From the NCBI GenBank assembly GCA_965214125.1, contig CBDCBA010000020.1:11989-75988 (forward strand): DNA of 64,000 nt, given 5' to 3'. The notes beneath the pieces were generated by a model. That model was not told the origin of the DNA. It did no database searches and worked only from the letters and a program-made list of their open reading frames with translations. Source of the stretch: CBDCBA01 sp965214125 (GTDB lineage Bacteria > Planctomycetota > Phycisphaerae > Tepidisphaerales > Tepidisphaeraceae). Below are positions 16,848-23,981 of this stretch, piece by piece. Each line of letters begins with the position of its first letter. Positions within the stretch are counted from its first letter, which is position 1. A program made the position numbers and the translations under genes.

Positions 16848-17894
16848 ATGCGGCACGCCCTCCTCCCGACGTTCCTGTTGGCCATCGTCGCACTCGCCGG
16901 ATGTGGCGGTTCGCCGTCGGGCGGCGGAAAGACGCAGGTCACGGTCGGCGGGCCCGACGCCGAGGACGGCAACACGCTGGTCATCTCCGCCCCCACGGAG
17001 GCCGCTTACACGCTCTACCTGCGCGACTTCACCGGCGTCGATCACGTCGCCGCGGCTGAGCGCACGAAGGGGCAGACCGCCGCCGCCCTGGGCGAACTTG
17101 GCAAGGGCGGGCGCGATCTCTACGTGGTCAGCGGCGAGAAGCGCAGCGTGCTCTATCACGGCTTCTATAAGACCTTCGAAACCGACGTCGACCGTCGCGA
17201 GGCTGCCCGCGCGCAGAGCGATCGCAAGGCCGTCGAACGCCTCGTGCTCACCAACGCGGCCGGCGATAAGATCAAGGCGTTCCCGCGGGCGGTCTTCCAG
17301 ACGCTCGAACGCCCCGATCCGCCCGCCCCGACCGAGTGGGATCTGCGCAACGCCGACGGCTACTGGACCGTTGCCATCGCCGCCTACACCGACGTCGCCC
17401 TGCGCAAGCGCGCGGCCGTCGAGAGCGTGCAGGCGGCCCGCGAGCGCGGCATCGAGGCATACTACTTTCACGACAGCCAGCAGAGTTACGTCTGCGTCGG
17501 CACCTGGCCGCGCGAGGCGATCAAGGAGCAGCGCTCGAGCAAGACGCTGGTCGAGGACAACGTCGACCCGAACAACCCGCGGCCGATCGTCGTCATCGCC
17601 GCCAACATGCCGACGGCCCTGAAGAACCGCATCGCCGACGACATCACCCGCCAAACCGGCCTGCGGCCGCTGATGCTCGAGTCGCGCGTCGAGATCGTCG
17701 ACCCGACGCTGAAGAAGACGATGGCCACCTACGACTACGACGTCGACGGCTACCAAAACCTCGGCAACGACGACCCGCTGCTGCTGCCCATCGCCACCGT
17801 CACCGGCCGCGAGGCCGACGTGCTCGAAAGCGACACCTTCAACACCGGCCCGAACGCGAAGGACCTCCAGGAAATGCACACGCCGCTCTTCTAG
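16848..17894 (+). CDS. Lipoprotein with SPOR-like domain
   Basis: 348 aa. Signal peptide with lipobox (LLAIVALAGCGGS), Gly/Ser-rich linker, then a poorly characterised N-terminal region and, at about residues 165-230, a SPOR-like repeat (YWTVAIAAYTDVALRKRAAVESVQAARERGIEAYYF then YVCVGTWPREAI). SPOR domains bind denuded peptidoglycan. Start at ATG 16848 with GAGG immediately upstream; a TTG at 16812 is an alternative. Likely outer-membrane or periplasmic anchored. Function otherwise unknown. Confidence 0.75.
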   Translation: MRHALLPTFLLAIVALAGCGGSPSGGGKTQVTVGGPDAEDGNTLVISAPTEAAYTLYLRDFTGVDHVAAAERTKGQTAAALGELGKGGRDLYVVSGEKRSVLYHGFYKTFETDVDRREAARAQSDRKAVERLVLTNAAGDKIKAFPRAVFQTLERPDPPAPTEWDLRNADGYWTVAIAAYTDVALRKRAAVESVQAARERGIEAYYFHDSQQSYVCVGTWPREAIKEQRSSKTLVEDNVDPNNPRPIVVIAANMPTALKNRIADDITRQTGLRPLMLESRVEIVDPTLKKTMATYDYDVDGYQNLGNDDPLLLPIATVTGREADVLESDTFNTGPNAKDLQEMHTPLF

Positions 17895-17931
17895 GTCTGG
17901 GCGTCGGATCGGCCGATCGGGCGCGTCGCAC

Positions 17932-17937
17932 TATCCT
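17932..17937 (+). promoter_or_regulatory. Putative leaderless -10 hexamer of rdgB
   Basis: TATCCT, six bases before ATG 17944. Confidence 0.55.
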
Positions 17938-17943
17938 CTGTCC

Positions 17944-18597
17944 ATGTCAGACCGCCGACTGATCGTTGCGACGCGGAACGTGGGAAAGGTCGCGGAGTTC
18001 CGGCAGATGCTGACGCAACTCGGCGGGTTCGGCGTAATCGGGCTGGCGGACCTGCCGGGCGACGACGGCTTCGAGCCCGAGGAGACGGGCCGCACCTTTC
18101 GTGACAACGCCTGCCTGAAGGCGTCCGCCTACGCCAGGCGGTATGGCTGCCTCGCCCTCGCCGACGACAGCGGCCTGTGCGTCGATGCCCTTGGCGGCCG
18201 ACCCGGTGTTCACTCGGCCCGATTCGCCGAGATGCACCGCGCCGGCAGCGGCGACGCGGACAACAACGCCCTGCTCCTTCGCCTGCTGAACGACACGCCG
18301 CCCGACCGCCGCACGGCCCGCTTCGTCTGCGTGCTCGCCCTCGCCGACGCCGACGGCCGCGTGCTCTTTACGAGCGAGGGGAGCGTCGAAGGACGCATCC
18401 TCGACACGCCGCGCGGCGACAACGGCTTCGGGTACGACCCGCTCTTTTTCCACCCGCCCAGTGGCCGGGCGACGGCGGAGCTCTCACCCGACGAGAAGCA
18501 CGCTATCAGCCACCGCGGCGAGGCGACGCGGCGACTCAAAGCTTTGCTGGCCCAGCACCACCTACCGCCGGCCTCCGCGAGCGCGGCGGTGCCATGA
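17944..18597 (+). CDS. rdgB: Non-canonical purine NTP pyrophosphatase (RdgB/HAM1)
   Basis: Hydrolyses dITP/ITP and XTP to monophosphates, keeping deaminated purines out of nucleic acids. 217 aa, full length. Family strings: VATRNVGKVAEFRQML at the N-terminus, ETGRTFRDNACLKASAYA, LALADDSGLCVDALGGRPGVHSARF, and GDNGFGYDPLFF with SPDEKHAISHRGEA. TATCCT six bases before the ATG suggests a leaderless message. Confidence 0.95.
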   Translation: MSDRRLIVATRNVGKVAEFRQMLTQLGGFGVIGLADLPGDDGFEPEETGRTFRDNACLKASAYARRYGCLALADDSGLCVDALGGRPGVHSARFAEMHRAGSGDADNNALLLRLLNDTPPDRRTARFVCVLALADADGRVLFTSEGSVEGRILDTPRGDNGFGYDPLFFHPPSGRATAELSPDEKHAISHRGEATRRLKALLAQHHLPPASASAAVP

Positions 18598-18637
18598 TCG
18601 GTGCCGGACGTTCCCGCCACCGCCGACGCCGCATGCT

Positions 18638-18916
18638 TTACGGAGCCGTTGGCAACGCCCGCTCGATGTCGATGACCGAGGGAACCGCGGAGTTGACGAA
18701 GCGAACACAAAGCAAACCGTCCTGAAAATCAAACGCCTCCGGGCCAAGTGCCTCGCCGTCGAGGCGGATGCGTTGCGGCGGGTTCGGCAGCTTCAGGACC
18801 GCCACGCCGGGCGACACTAAGCCGCCCCGCAGCCACTGACGAACCTCGCCCGCTCCCGATTCACGTCGGCTGATGGCGGCAAGAAACTCACGACCATAGA
18901 TCAACCGCGTGACCAA
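18638..18916 (-). CDS. Short ORF, possible remnant of a larger enzyme C-terminus
   Basis: 92-codon frame on the minus strand between rdgB and the PEP-CTERM gene. The second half (VAVLKLPNPPQRIRLDGEAL then DGLLCVRFVNSAVPSVIDIE) resembles the closing beta domain of glycosidases, but no catalytic part is present upstream, where an in-frame stop occurs at about 18980. It could be a gene remnant or an unrelated small protein. Starts only at TTG. Confidence 0.3.
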   Translation of the reverse strand: MVTRLIYGREFLAAISRRESGAGEVRQWLRGGLVSPGVAVLKLPNPPQRIRLDGEALGPEAFDFQDGLLCVRFVNSAVPSVIDIERALPTAP

Positions 18917-18949
18917 TTCCCAACATCTTGACGGCTCATTTGGTTCGAG

Positions 18950-18978
18950 TTGACTTGTCGTTTCCCTCCTGGTACGTT
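18950..18978 (+). promoter_or_regulatory. Sigma-70-like promoter of the PEP-CTERM gene
   Basis: TTGACT at 18950-18955 and TACGTT at 18973-18978, spacing 17 bases. Leaves a leader of about 85 bases before the GTG start, which has its own Shine-Dalgarno. Confidence 0.5.
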
Positions 18979-19068
18979 ACCGTTGGCGTGCGGTGCGGCA
19001 GGCAGCTCACCTCGAGGTTTTGCCCCGCTGGCGCTCACGCATTGGACCTCGAACCTGGAGAAGATCCT

Positions 19069-19887
19069 GTGACCACGCACCAACGCTTCACACCCCTTGC
19101 GGCCGCGATTATCGCGAGCACCTTTGCTCTCGGCAGTGCTGCCCACGCCGACCTCGTCCATCGCTACAGCTTTAACGACGGCACCGCCGCAGACAGCGTT
19201 GGCGGCGCGGATGGCGTGTTGAACGGCAATGCGTCCGTCAGCAACGGCGTCCTCAACACGCGCGACGACGGCGCTGGATCCTTCCTCTCGCTGCCCGACA
19301 CGGTCGGCTCCGGCATTCAGGGGAGCTTCTCGATCGAGCAGTTCGTCACGGTCAACAACTCCGACCCTCGCTTCGACACGTTGTTTGCCATCGCCAACGA
19401 CGTTGAGCCCAACGGCTTAGACTGGATCCTTGCCAACCCGCAACGGCCGCAGAACGGCGACAACAACCTTGTCACCACCTTCAACTCGGCTGCCACCAAC
19501 AATGCCGAAGCGTTTCTCTTCGCGCCGCCCGGCGTGTCTGCCCCGGTCGGGACCGAGTTCCTGTACACGCTCACCTACGATGTGAGCGACAACGGCGGCA
19601 CGTTCCGTCTGTACTCCGACGCGGTGGAGCTTGCCTCGCTCGAACTGCCCGGCTTCGACTTCAGCGCGGTGAGCGGAAACCGCAACACGATCGGTGGTCC
19701 GCTGTTCAACGACCCGGTCTTTGACGGGCAGACGAACGAGTTTCGCATCTGGGATGAGGCGCTGAGCCCGGCGCAGATCGCGACCAATCTTTCGAATGGA
19801 CCCGACGTCGTACCCGAGCCAACAACGGCGGGCCTGTTGCTCGTCGCCGGCGGCGGCGTACTGATGCGACGCCGAAGGATCGGCTAG
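19069..19887 (+). CDS. LamG-like PEP-CTERM sorting-domain protein
   Basis: 272-aa secreted protein. Signal peptide (LAAAIIASTFALGSAAHA), then a concanavalin-type LamG-like beta-sandwich (DLVHRYSFNDGTAADSVGG at its start, NEFRIWDEALSPAQIATNL at its end), and a C-terminal PEP-CTERM signal: VPEPTTAGLLLVAGGGVL followed by RRRR. PEP-CTERM proteins are cleaved and anchored by an exosortase, which is not in this window. Start GTG 19069 chosen because GGAG lies eight bases upstream and the signal peptide begins there. A terminator-like hairpin follows. Confidence 0.88.
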   Translation: MTTHQRFTPLAAAIIASTFALGSAAHADLVHRYSFNDGTAADSVGGADGVLNGNASVSNGVLNTRDDGAGSFLSLPDTVGSGIQGSFSIEQFVTVNNSDPRFDTLFAIANDVEPNGLDWILANPQRPQNGDNNLVTTFNSAATNNAEAFLFAPPGVSAPVGTEFLYTLTYDVSDNGGTFRLYSDAVELASLELPGFDFSAVSGNRNTIGGPLFNDPVFDGQTNEFRIWDEALSPAQIATNLSNGPDVVPEPTTAGLLLVAGGGVLMRRRRIG

Positions 19888-19891
19888 CTCG

Positions 19892-19915
19892 CCCGCGTGT
19901 CATCCCGCGTGTCAT
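19892..19915 (+). repeat. Tandem 12-bp direct repeat
   Basis: CCCGCGTGTCAT occurs twice in tandem (19892-19903, 19904-19915) between the stop codon of the PEP-CTERM gene and its terminator hairpin. Function unknown. Confidence 0.7.
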
Positions 19916-19919
19916 CTGG

Positions 19920-19957
19920 AACGACGTCCCGCAGTTCGATGCTTTGGGACGTCGTTT
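19920..19957 (+). terminator. Terminator-like hairpin after the PEP-CTERM gene
   Basis: Perfect 11-base arms AACGACGTCCC (19920-19930) and GGGACGTCGTT (19946-19956), 15-base loop, followed by a short T run. Confidence 0.6.
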
Positions 19958-20008
19958 CGCATGCGGAAGTTGGCTAGATATCTCAGTTTGGATTTTGCTG
20001 AAATCGCG

Positions 20009-20036
20009 TTGACAATGCCCGTCGGCGCGTTACTTT
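20009..20036 (+). promoter_or_regulatory. Sigma-70-like promoter of the H-X9-DG prepilin gene
   Basis: TTGACA at 20009-20014 and TACTTT at 20031-20036, spacing 16. The gene has a strong Shine-Dalgarno (GAGGAGGA, 20053-20060). Confidence 0.6.
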
Positions 20037-20065
20037 ACGCGCACTCAATTCTGAGGAGGACCCAC

Positions 20066-21019
20066 ATGAAACGAACAGTCTTTTCGGCGACCAATTCCGC
20101 TCGCTCTGCCTTCACGCTGGTCGAGCTGCTCGTCGTGATCGGCATTATCGCGCTGCTGATCGGCATCCTGCTGCCCACCCTCAGCCAGGCGCGGCGTGCT
20201 GCGGGCTCGGTTGCCTGCCTCTCCAACCAGCGCCAGCTTGGGCAGGGCCTGATCTTCTTCGTCCAGGAGCACGACAACTACCTGCCGAAGATCTGGTTCA
20301 ACGATTTCCCGAGCTACGAGACCTACCTCGCCGGTAGTCCGGACTGGGGTTTCCGCGACCCGCTCTGGGGTTGGGACTACGTGCTCAAGAGCAAGTACCT
20401 CGACGGCTCCAACGACGTCTTCGGCTGCTACGGCGACAGCAGCAACCTGCGCCGCGGCGAGTGGAACGACGGCTGGAACCTCGAGAACAAGCTCGACGAC
20501 AATATCCCCGCCTCCTACCGCTACAACTGGACCGCGACCCGCGACAGCCGAGGCTTTATCGAGGCCGTGAAGATCACGCGGTACGCCGACGCGACGAAGA
20601 AGATTCTCATCTCCGATGGTTATGAAAGCACCATCCACGGATTCGCCACCGATCACGGCCAGACCGTTGCGGACGGCAGCACGGAGGTCATCGGTGCCAA
20701 GCCCGAGTGGGCGAAGAACGCCGCCCCGTACCGCCACACCGCGCAAGGCAACGTGGTCCGCGGAAGCGGTGACAACGCCGAGCCGGTCTTCACGCTGAAC
20801 GCCGCGTTCGTCGATGGCCACGCCGAGAGCGTCACTTGGGTGGAGACGTTCACGCCGCTCGGCGAGCCGGTGAAGTTCAACACCGGCGTGGCCGGCAGCC
20901 GGACGCCCGCCGTTGGCATCCGAACGCTCTGGCGGCAGAACTTCGATGAGGGCTCGCGCATCGACACGTACGACAACCCGTACAGCGACGCAGACGACGG
21001 CAACTCGAACGTCAAGTAG
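20066..21019 (+). CDS. Prepilin-type N-terminal cleavage / H-X9-DG domain protein
   Basis: 317-aa pseudopilin-like protein of the large family expanded in planctomycetes. The prepilin signal reads AFTLVELLVVIGIIALLIG with Glu5 after the cleavage site, giving one N-terminal hydrophobic helix. The C-terminal signature is FVDGHAESV. Cleavage by a prepilin peptidase and export through a type II/IV machine, perhaps the one at 3-13.5 kb, is inferred. ATG 20066 has a strong Shine-Dalgarno six bases upstream; the frame upstream is non-conserved. Confidence 0.92.
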   Translation: MKRTVFSATNSARSAFTLVELLVVIGIIALLIGILLPTLSQARRAAGSVACLSNQRQLGQGLIFFVQEHDNYLPKIWFNDFPSYETYLAGSPDWGFRDPLWGWDYVLKSKYLDGSNDVFGCYGDSSNLRRGEWNDGWNLENKLDDNIPASYRYNWTATRDSRGFIEAVKITRYADATKKILISDGYESTIHGFATDHGQTVADGSTEVIGAKPEWAKNAAPYRHTAQGNVVRGSGDNAEPVFTLNAAFVDGHAESVTWVETFTPLGEPVKFNTGVAGSRTPAVGIRTLWRQNFDEGSRIDTYDNPYSDADDGNSNVK

Positions 21020-21064
21020 TTGCCGCCCTTCCTCATCCGCCCGCCCGTTCGATCCCGAACCGAC

Positions 21065-21247
21065 ATGTTCAAGCGTTACCTGCCCGCCGTCAAATCCTCG
21101 GCCGTCGCCGTGCTCTTTCTTCTCGTCGCCGCCGGCGCGGCGGGTCCGATCGCCTGCGATGAGCCGGCGATCGAGCAGCCCGAGCGGGCGGACCCGCAGG
21201 AGCCGCCGCCGTACGCCAGGCCGCCGAAGGATGCGCCGGAGGAATAG
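21065..21247 (+). CDS. Small lipoprotein ending in a DPxxPPPYA motif
   Basis: 60-aa protein: signal peptide (AVLFLLVAAGAAGPIAC) with lipobox Cys, then a short acidic, Pro-rich tail containing ADPQEPPPYARPP. A second small lipoprotein in this window (35732-35899) shares DPxxPPPYA. Lies 45 bases after the prepilin gene and before a terminator, so probably co-transcribed with it. No known family. Confidence 0.65.
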   Translation: MFKRYLPAVKSSAVAVLFLLVAAGAAGPIACDEPAIEQPERADPQEPPPYARPPKDAPEE

Positions 21248-21310
21248 CGGCCATCGCGCTTCCACGTGCCGCCCGAACCTGCCGGGCCACTTCAGTATCT
21301 CCTCGAGACG

Positions 21311-21342
21311 GCGGGGGCTTCCTCAGCGTGGCCCCCGCTTTT
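21311..21342 (+). terminator. Rho-independent terminator
   Basis: GCGGGGGC (21311-21318) pairs with GCCCCCGC (21331-21338), followed by TTTT. Ends the prepilin/lipoprotein unit just before the GH127 gene. Confidence 0.75.
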
Positions 21343-21365
21343 CGTTCAACTTCTTCACGCCAACG

Positions 21366-23873
21366 ATGTTCTTGCCAAAGATTTTTCCGCAACGCCTTCG
21401 ACCTGCGCTGGCCGTCGCCATGGCCCTCGTGATCGTCGCCACTGTCCCCGCCGCACCGGCTGAGAAAGCTCCAATGCGTCACGATCAGCCGAGACAGAAC
21501 CGTGCGCCGCTGCAAGCATCGGCATTCGCCCGGCTGCCGCTGGGCAGCGTGACCCCGGCCGGGTGGTTGGACCGGCAACTCCGGCTTCAGAAGGAGGGGC
21601 TGACCGGTCATGCCGAGCAGATCTACGACGCCCTCACGCCCGACTCCGCCTGGCTGGGCGGCGACGGTGAGAACTGGGAACGCGGCCCCTATTACGTCCG
21701 CGGGCTGATCGCCCTCGCGCACACGCTCGATGACGAGGAACTCAAGGAGCGGGCGCAAAAGTGGATCGACTGGACCCTGCAAAGCCAGCGGCCAGACGGC
21801 TTCTTCGGCCCCACGCAGAATGACGACTGGTGGCCGCGCATGGTCGTGGCCTGGTACCTGCGCGACCATTACGAGGCGACCGGCGACGAGCGGGTACTGC
21901 CCTTCCTGACCCGCTACTTCCGCCACCAGCTTGAAGCGCTACCCGATCGCCCGCTGCGCGACTGGGGCCGGGCGCGGGCGGGCGACAACCTCGACGTGGT
22001 GCTCTGGACGTACAACCGCACTGGCGACCGGTTCCTGCTGGACCTGGCCAAGCTGCTTCGTGAGCAGGCGTACCCGTGGAGCGAGATTTACACGGAGAAC
22101 CAGTTTTACGGTCGATTCGAGGAGTTTCACCCGCACCACATCGTCAACGTCAGCCAGGCGTTCAAGTTCCCGCCGGTCGCGTGGACGCTGACCGGCGACG
22201 CGAAGGACCGGGCGGCGTTCGACGCGGGCGTGGCGAATCTCCAGCGCCAGTACGGCCGCATCGACGGGCAGATCAGCGGCACCGAGATGCTGTCGGGCCT
22301 GAGCAGCACGGACGGCGTCGAACTGTGCGCCGACGTCGAGCGGATCCTCTCCAACGGCGTGGCCATCCGCGCCCTCGGCGACGCGGTGCGCGGCGACGAG
22401 ATGGAGAAAGTCGCTTACAACTCGCTGCCGGCGCACACGACGGCGCGGATGACGGGCATCACCTACTACCAGTTTCCCAACCAGATTGCCGCCACCCACG
22501 GGCAGCACGGGTTCGAGCAGGACTACGCCAATGTGAACATGCCCGGCCCGCACAGCGGCTTTCCGTGCTGCTGCTACAACTGGCACATCGGCTGGCCTGG
22601 CTTCGTCCAGAACATGTGGGCCGCGACCAACGACGAGGGCCTTGCCATCCTCGCGTACGGCCCGAATGTCGTCCGCACCACCGTCGCCGGCGGCGTGCCG
22701 ATCACGATTGAGCAGACAACCGATTACCCGTTCAAACAGACCGTCTCGCTGAGCGTTCAGCCCGAACGGGCGGCAACATTCCCGCTCGTGCTGCGCGTGC
22801 CCGGCTGGGCCGACGACGCGAGCATTACGGTCAACGGCGAGCCCGTGGACGAAGTGAAGGCCGGCACGTTCCATCGCATCGAGCGCGAGTGGCAGGCGGG
22901 GGATCGGGTCGAGCTGTCGTTCCCGATGACGCTGCGGCAGTCGTCGTGGATCAACGATTCAATCGGCCTGGAGCGCGGGCCGCTCGCGTTCGCGTTGAAG
23001 ATGGAGTCGGAGGCGACCCGGTTCAACGACTACCTCGGCGACTTCGACGAATACGAGATTCGCCCGACACAGCCGTGGAACTACGCGATTCTGCCTGACG
23101 TAAGCGAGATCGTCGTGGAAGAGCACGCCGTGCCGGAGGTGCCATGGTCGACGGAGCATCCGGCCGTCGTGTTGAGCGTTCCGGCGAAGCGGCTGGACGA
23201 GTGGGGGCTTCGCCCGCAGATGGGCACGGCCGCGTTCGGGCTGATGGACAACGGCTGGAAACCGGGCGATTCGAAGCAAGTTCCGCTGCCGGCGAACGAG
23301 CCGCACGCGGTGCGCGTCGAGGTTGAAGGCAACCGGCTGCGCGTGTTCGTGAATGACATGGCAACGCCGGTGCTTGAACGCCTGCACGAGCCGGACTTCC
23401 CGCGTGGCTGGATTGGATTGCGGGCGTACGAGACGACGGCGCGATTCGACGATGTCCGGCTGAACGGGACGCTCGTGGCAGACTTTTCGGACGGCGCCGA
23501 AGGGTGGAAGACCTTCGGCGGCGACTGGACGGTCGAGGAAGGCCAGTTCATCGCGACGCCCGCGCGGGATGCGAAAGCGGTTTACGAAGCGGGCGGGGAT
23601 TTGGGCGACTTCACGCTCGAGTTCACCGTCGAGATCGACGCCGGCGGCGACGCGGGCGTGATGTTCCGCGGCTCCGACGCGAAGCCGGAGTTGGACGGCT
23701 TTCGCGGCTACTACGTGGGTTTCAGCACCCGCGGCGGCCCCTCCGAGGACGCCGCAGAGCCGCCGCAGAGCCCGGTTCAAGCCGACACGCCGTTACAGAT
23801 AATCGACCTCGTGCCGTTCGGCGCCACGCGAATCCGCGTCAGCTATTTCCCGCGGCTCGGCGTCGAGAACTAA
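21366..23873 (+). CDS. GH127-family beta-L-arabinofuranosidase-like enzyme
   Basis: 835 aa, exported (hydrophobic segment RPALAVAMALVIVATVPAAPA). GH127 (DUF1680) catalytic domain from about residue 50 to 620, an alpha/alpha barrel plus beta domains. Metal and catalytic residues are visible: Glu319 and Cys321 in DGVELCADVE, and Cys401-403 in FPCCCYNWH; relatives use Zn-bound Glu and Cys with a Cys nucleophile to cleave beta-L-arabinofuranosides. The C-terminal 200 residues form a DUF1080/LamG-like carbohydrate-binding beta-sandwich (LRVFVNDMATPVLERLHEPD, GWIGLRAYETTARFDDVRL). Start ATG 21366; longer upstream frame is not credible. First gene of the sugar region, followed by an ABC transporter. 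Confidence 0.87.
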   Translation: MFLPKIFPQRLRPALAVAMALVIVATVPAAPAEKAPMRHDQPRQNRAPLQASAFARLPLGSVTPAGWLDRQLRLQKEGLTGHAEQIYDALTPDSAWLGGDGENWERGPYYVRGLIALAHTLDDEELKERAQKWIDWTLQSQRPDGFFGPTQNDDWWPRMVVAWYLRDHYEATGDERVLPFLTRYFRHQLEALPDRPLRDWGRARAGDNLDVVLWTYNRTGDRFLLDLAKLLREQAYPWSEIYTENQFYGRFEEFHPHHIVNVSQAFKFPPVAWTLTGDAKDRAAFDAGVANLQRQYGRIDGQISGTEMLSGLSSTDGVELCADVERILSNGVAIRALGDAVRGDEMEKVAYNSLPAHTTARMTGITYYQFPNQIAATHGQHGFEQDYANVNMPGPHSGFPCCCYNWHIGWPGFVQNMWAATNDEGLAILAYGPNVVRTTVAGGVPITIEQTTDYPFKQTVSLSVQPERAATFPLVLRVPGWADDASITVNGEPVDEVKAGTFHRIEREWQAGDRVELSFPMTLRQSSWINDSIGLERGPLAFALKMESEATRFNDYLGDFDEYEIRPTQPWNYAILPDVSEIVVEEHAVPEVPWSTEHPAVVLSVPAKRLDEWGLRPQMGTAAFGLMDNGWKPGDSKQVPLPANEPHAVRVEVEGNRLRVFVNDMATPVLERLHEPDFPRGWIGLRAYETTARFDDVRLNGTLVADFSDGAEGWKTFGGDWTVEEGQFIATPARDAKAVYEAGGDLGDFTLEFTVEIDAGGDAGVMFRGSDAKPELDGFRGYYVGFSTRGGPSEDAAEPPQSPVQADTPLQIIDLVPFGATRIRVSYFPRLGVEN

Positions 23874-23981
23874 ACCCACGCCGCTACCTTGCACGTCTGA
23901 ACGACGCCACTCGACGCGCGCGACGGTCCCGCTCCGCCGCGAGGTTGAAGGCGCGGCGTGAAATGTTCACAGTGGAGGTCT

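Noticed and set aside
20913..21365. N-terminal extension of the GH127 protein
   Set aside because: It passes through the prepilin and lipoprotein genes in another frame and crosses a terminator; a signal peptide starts at 21366.
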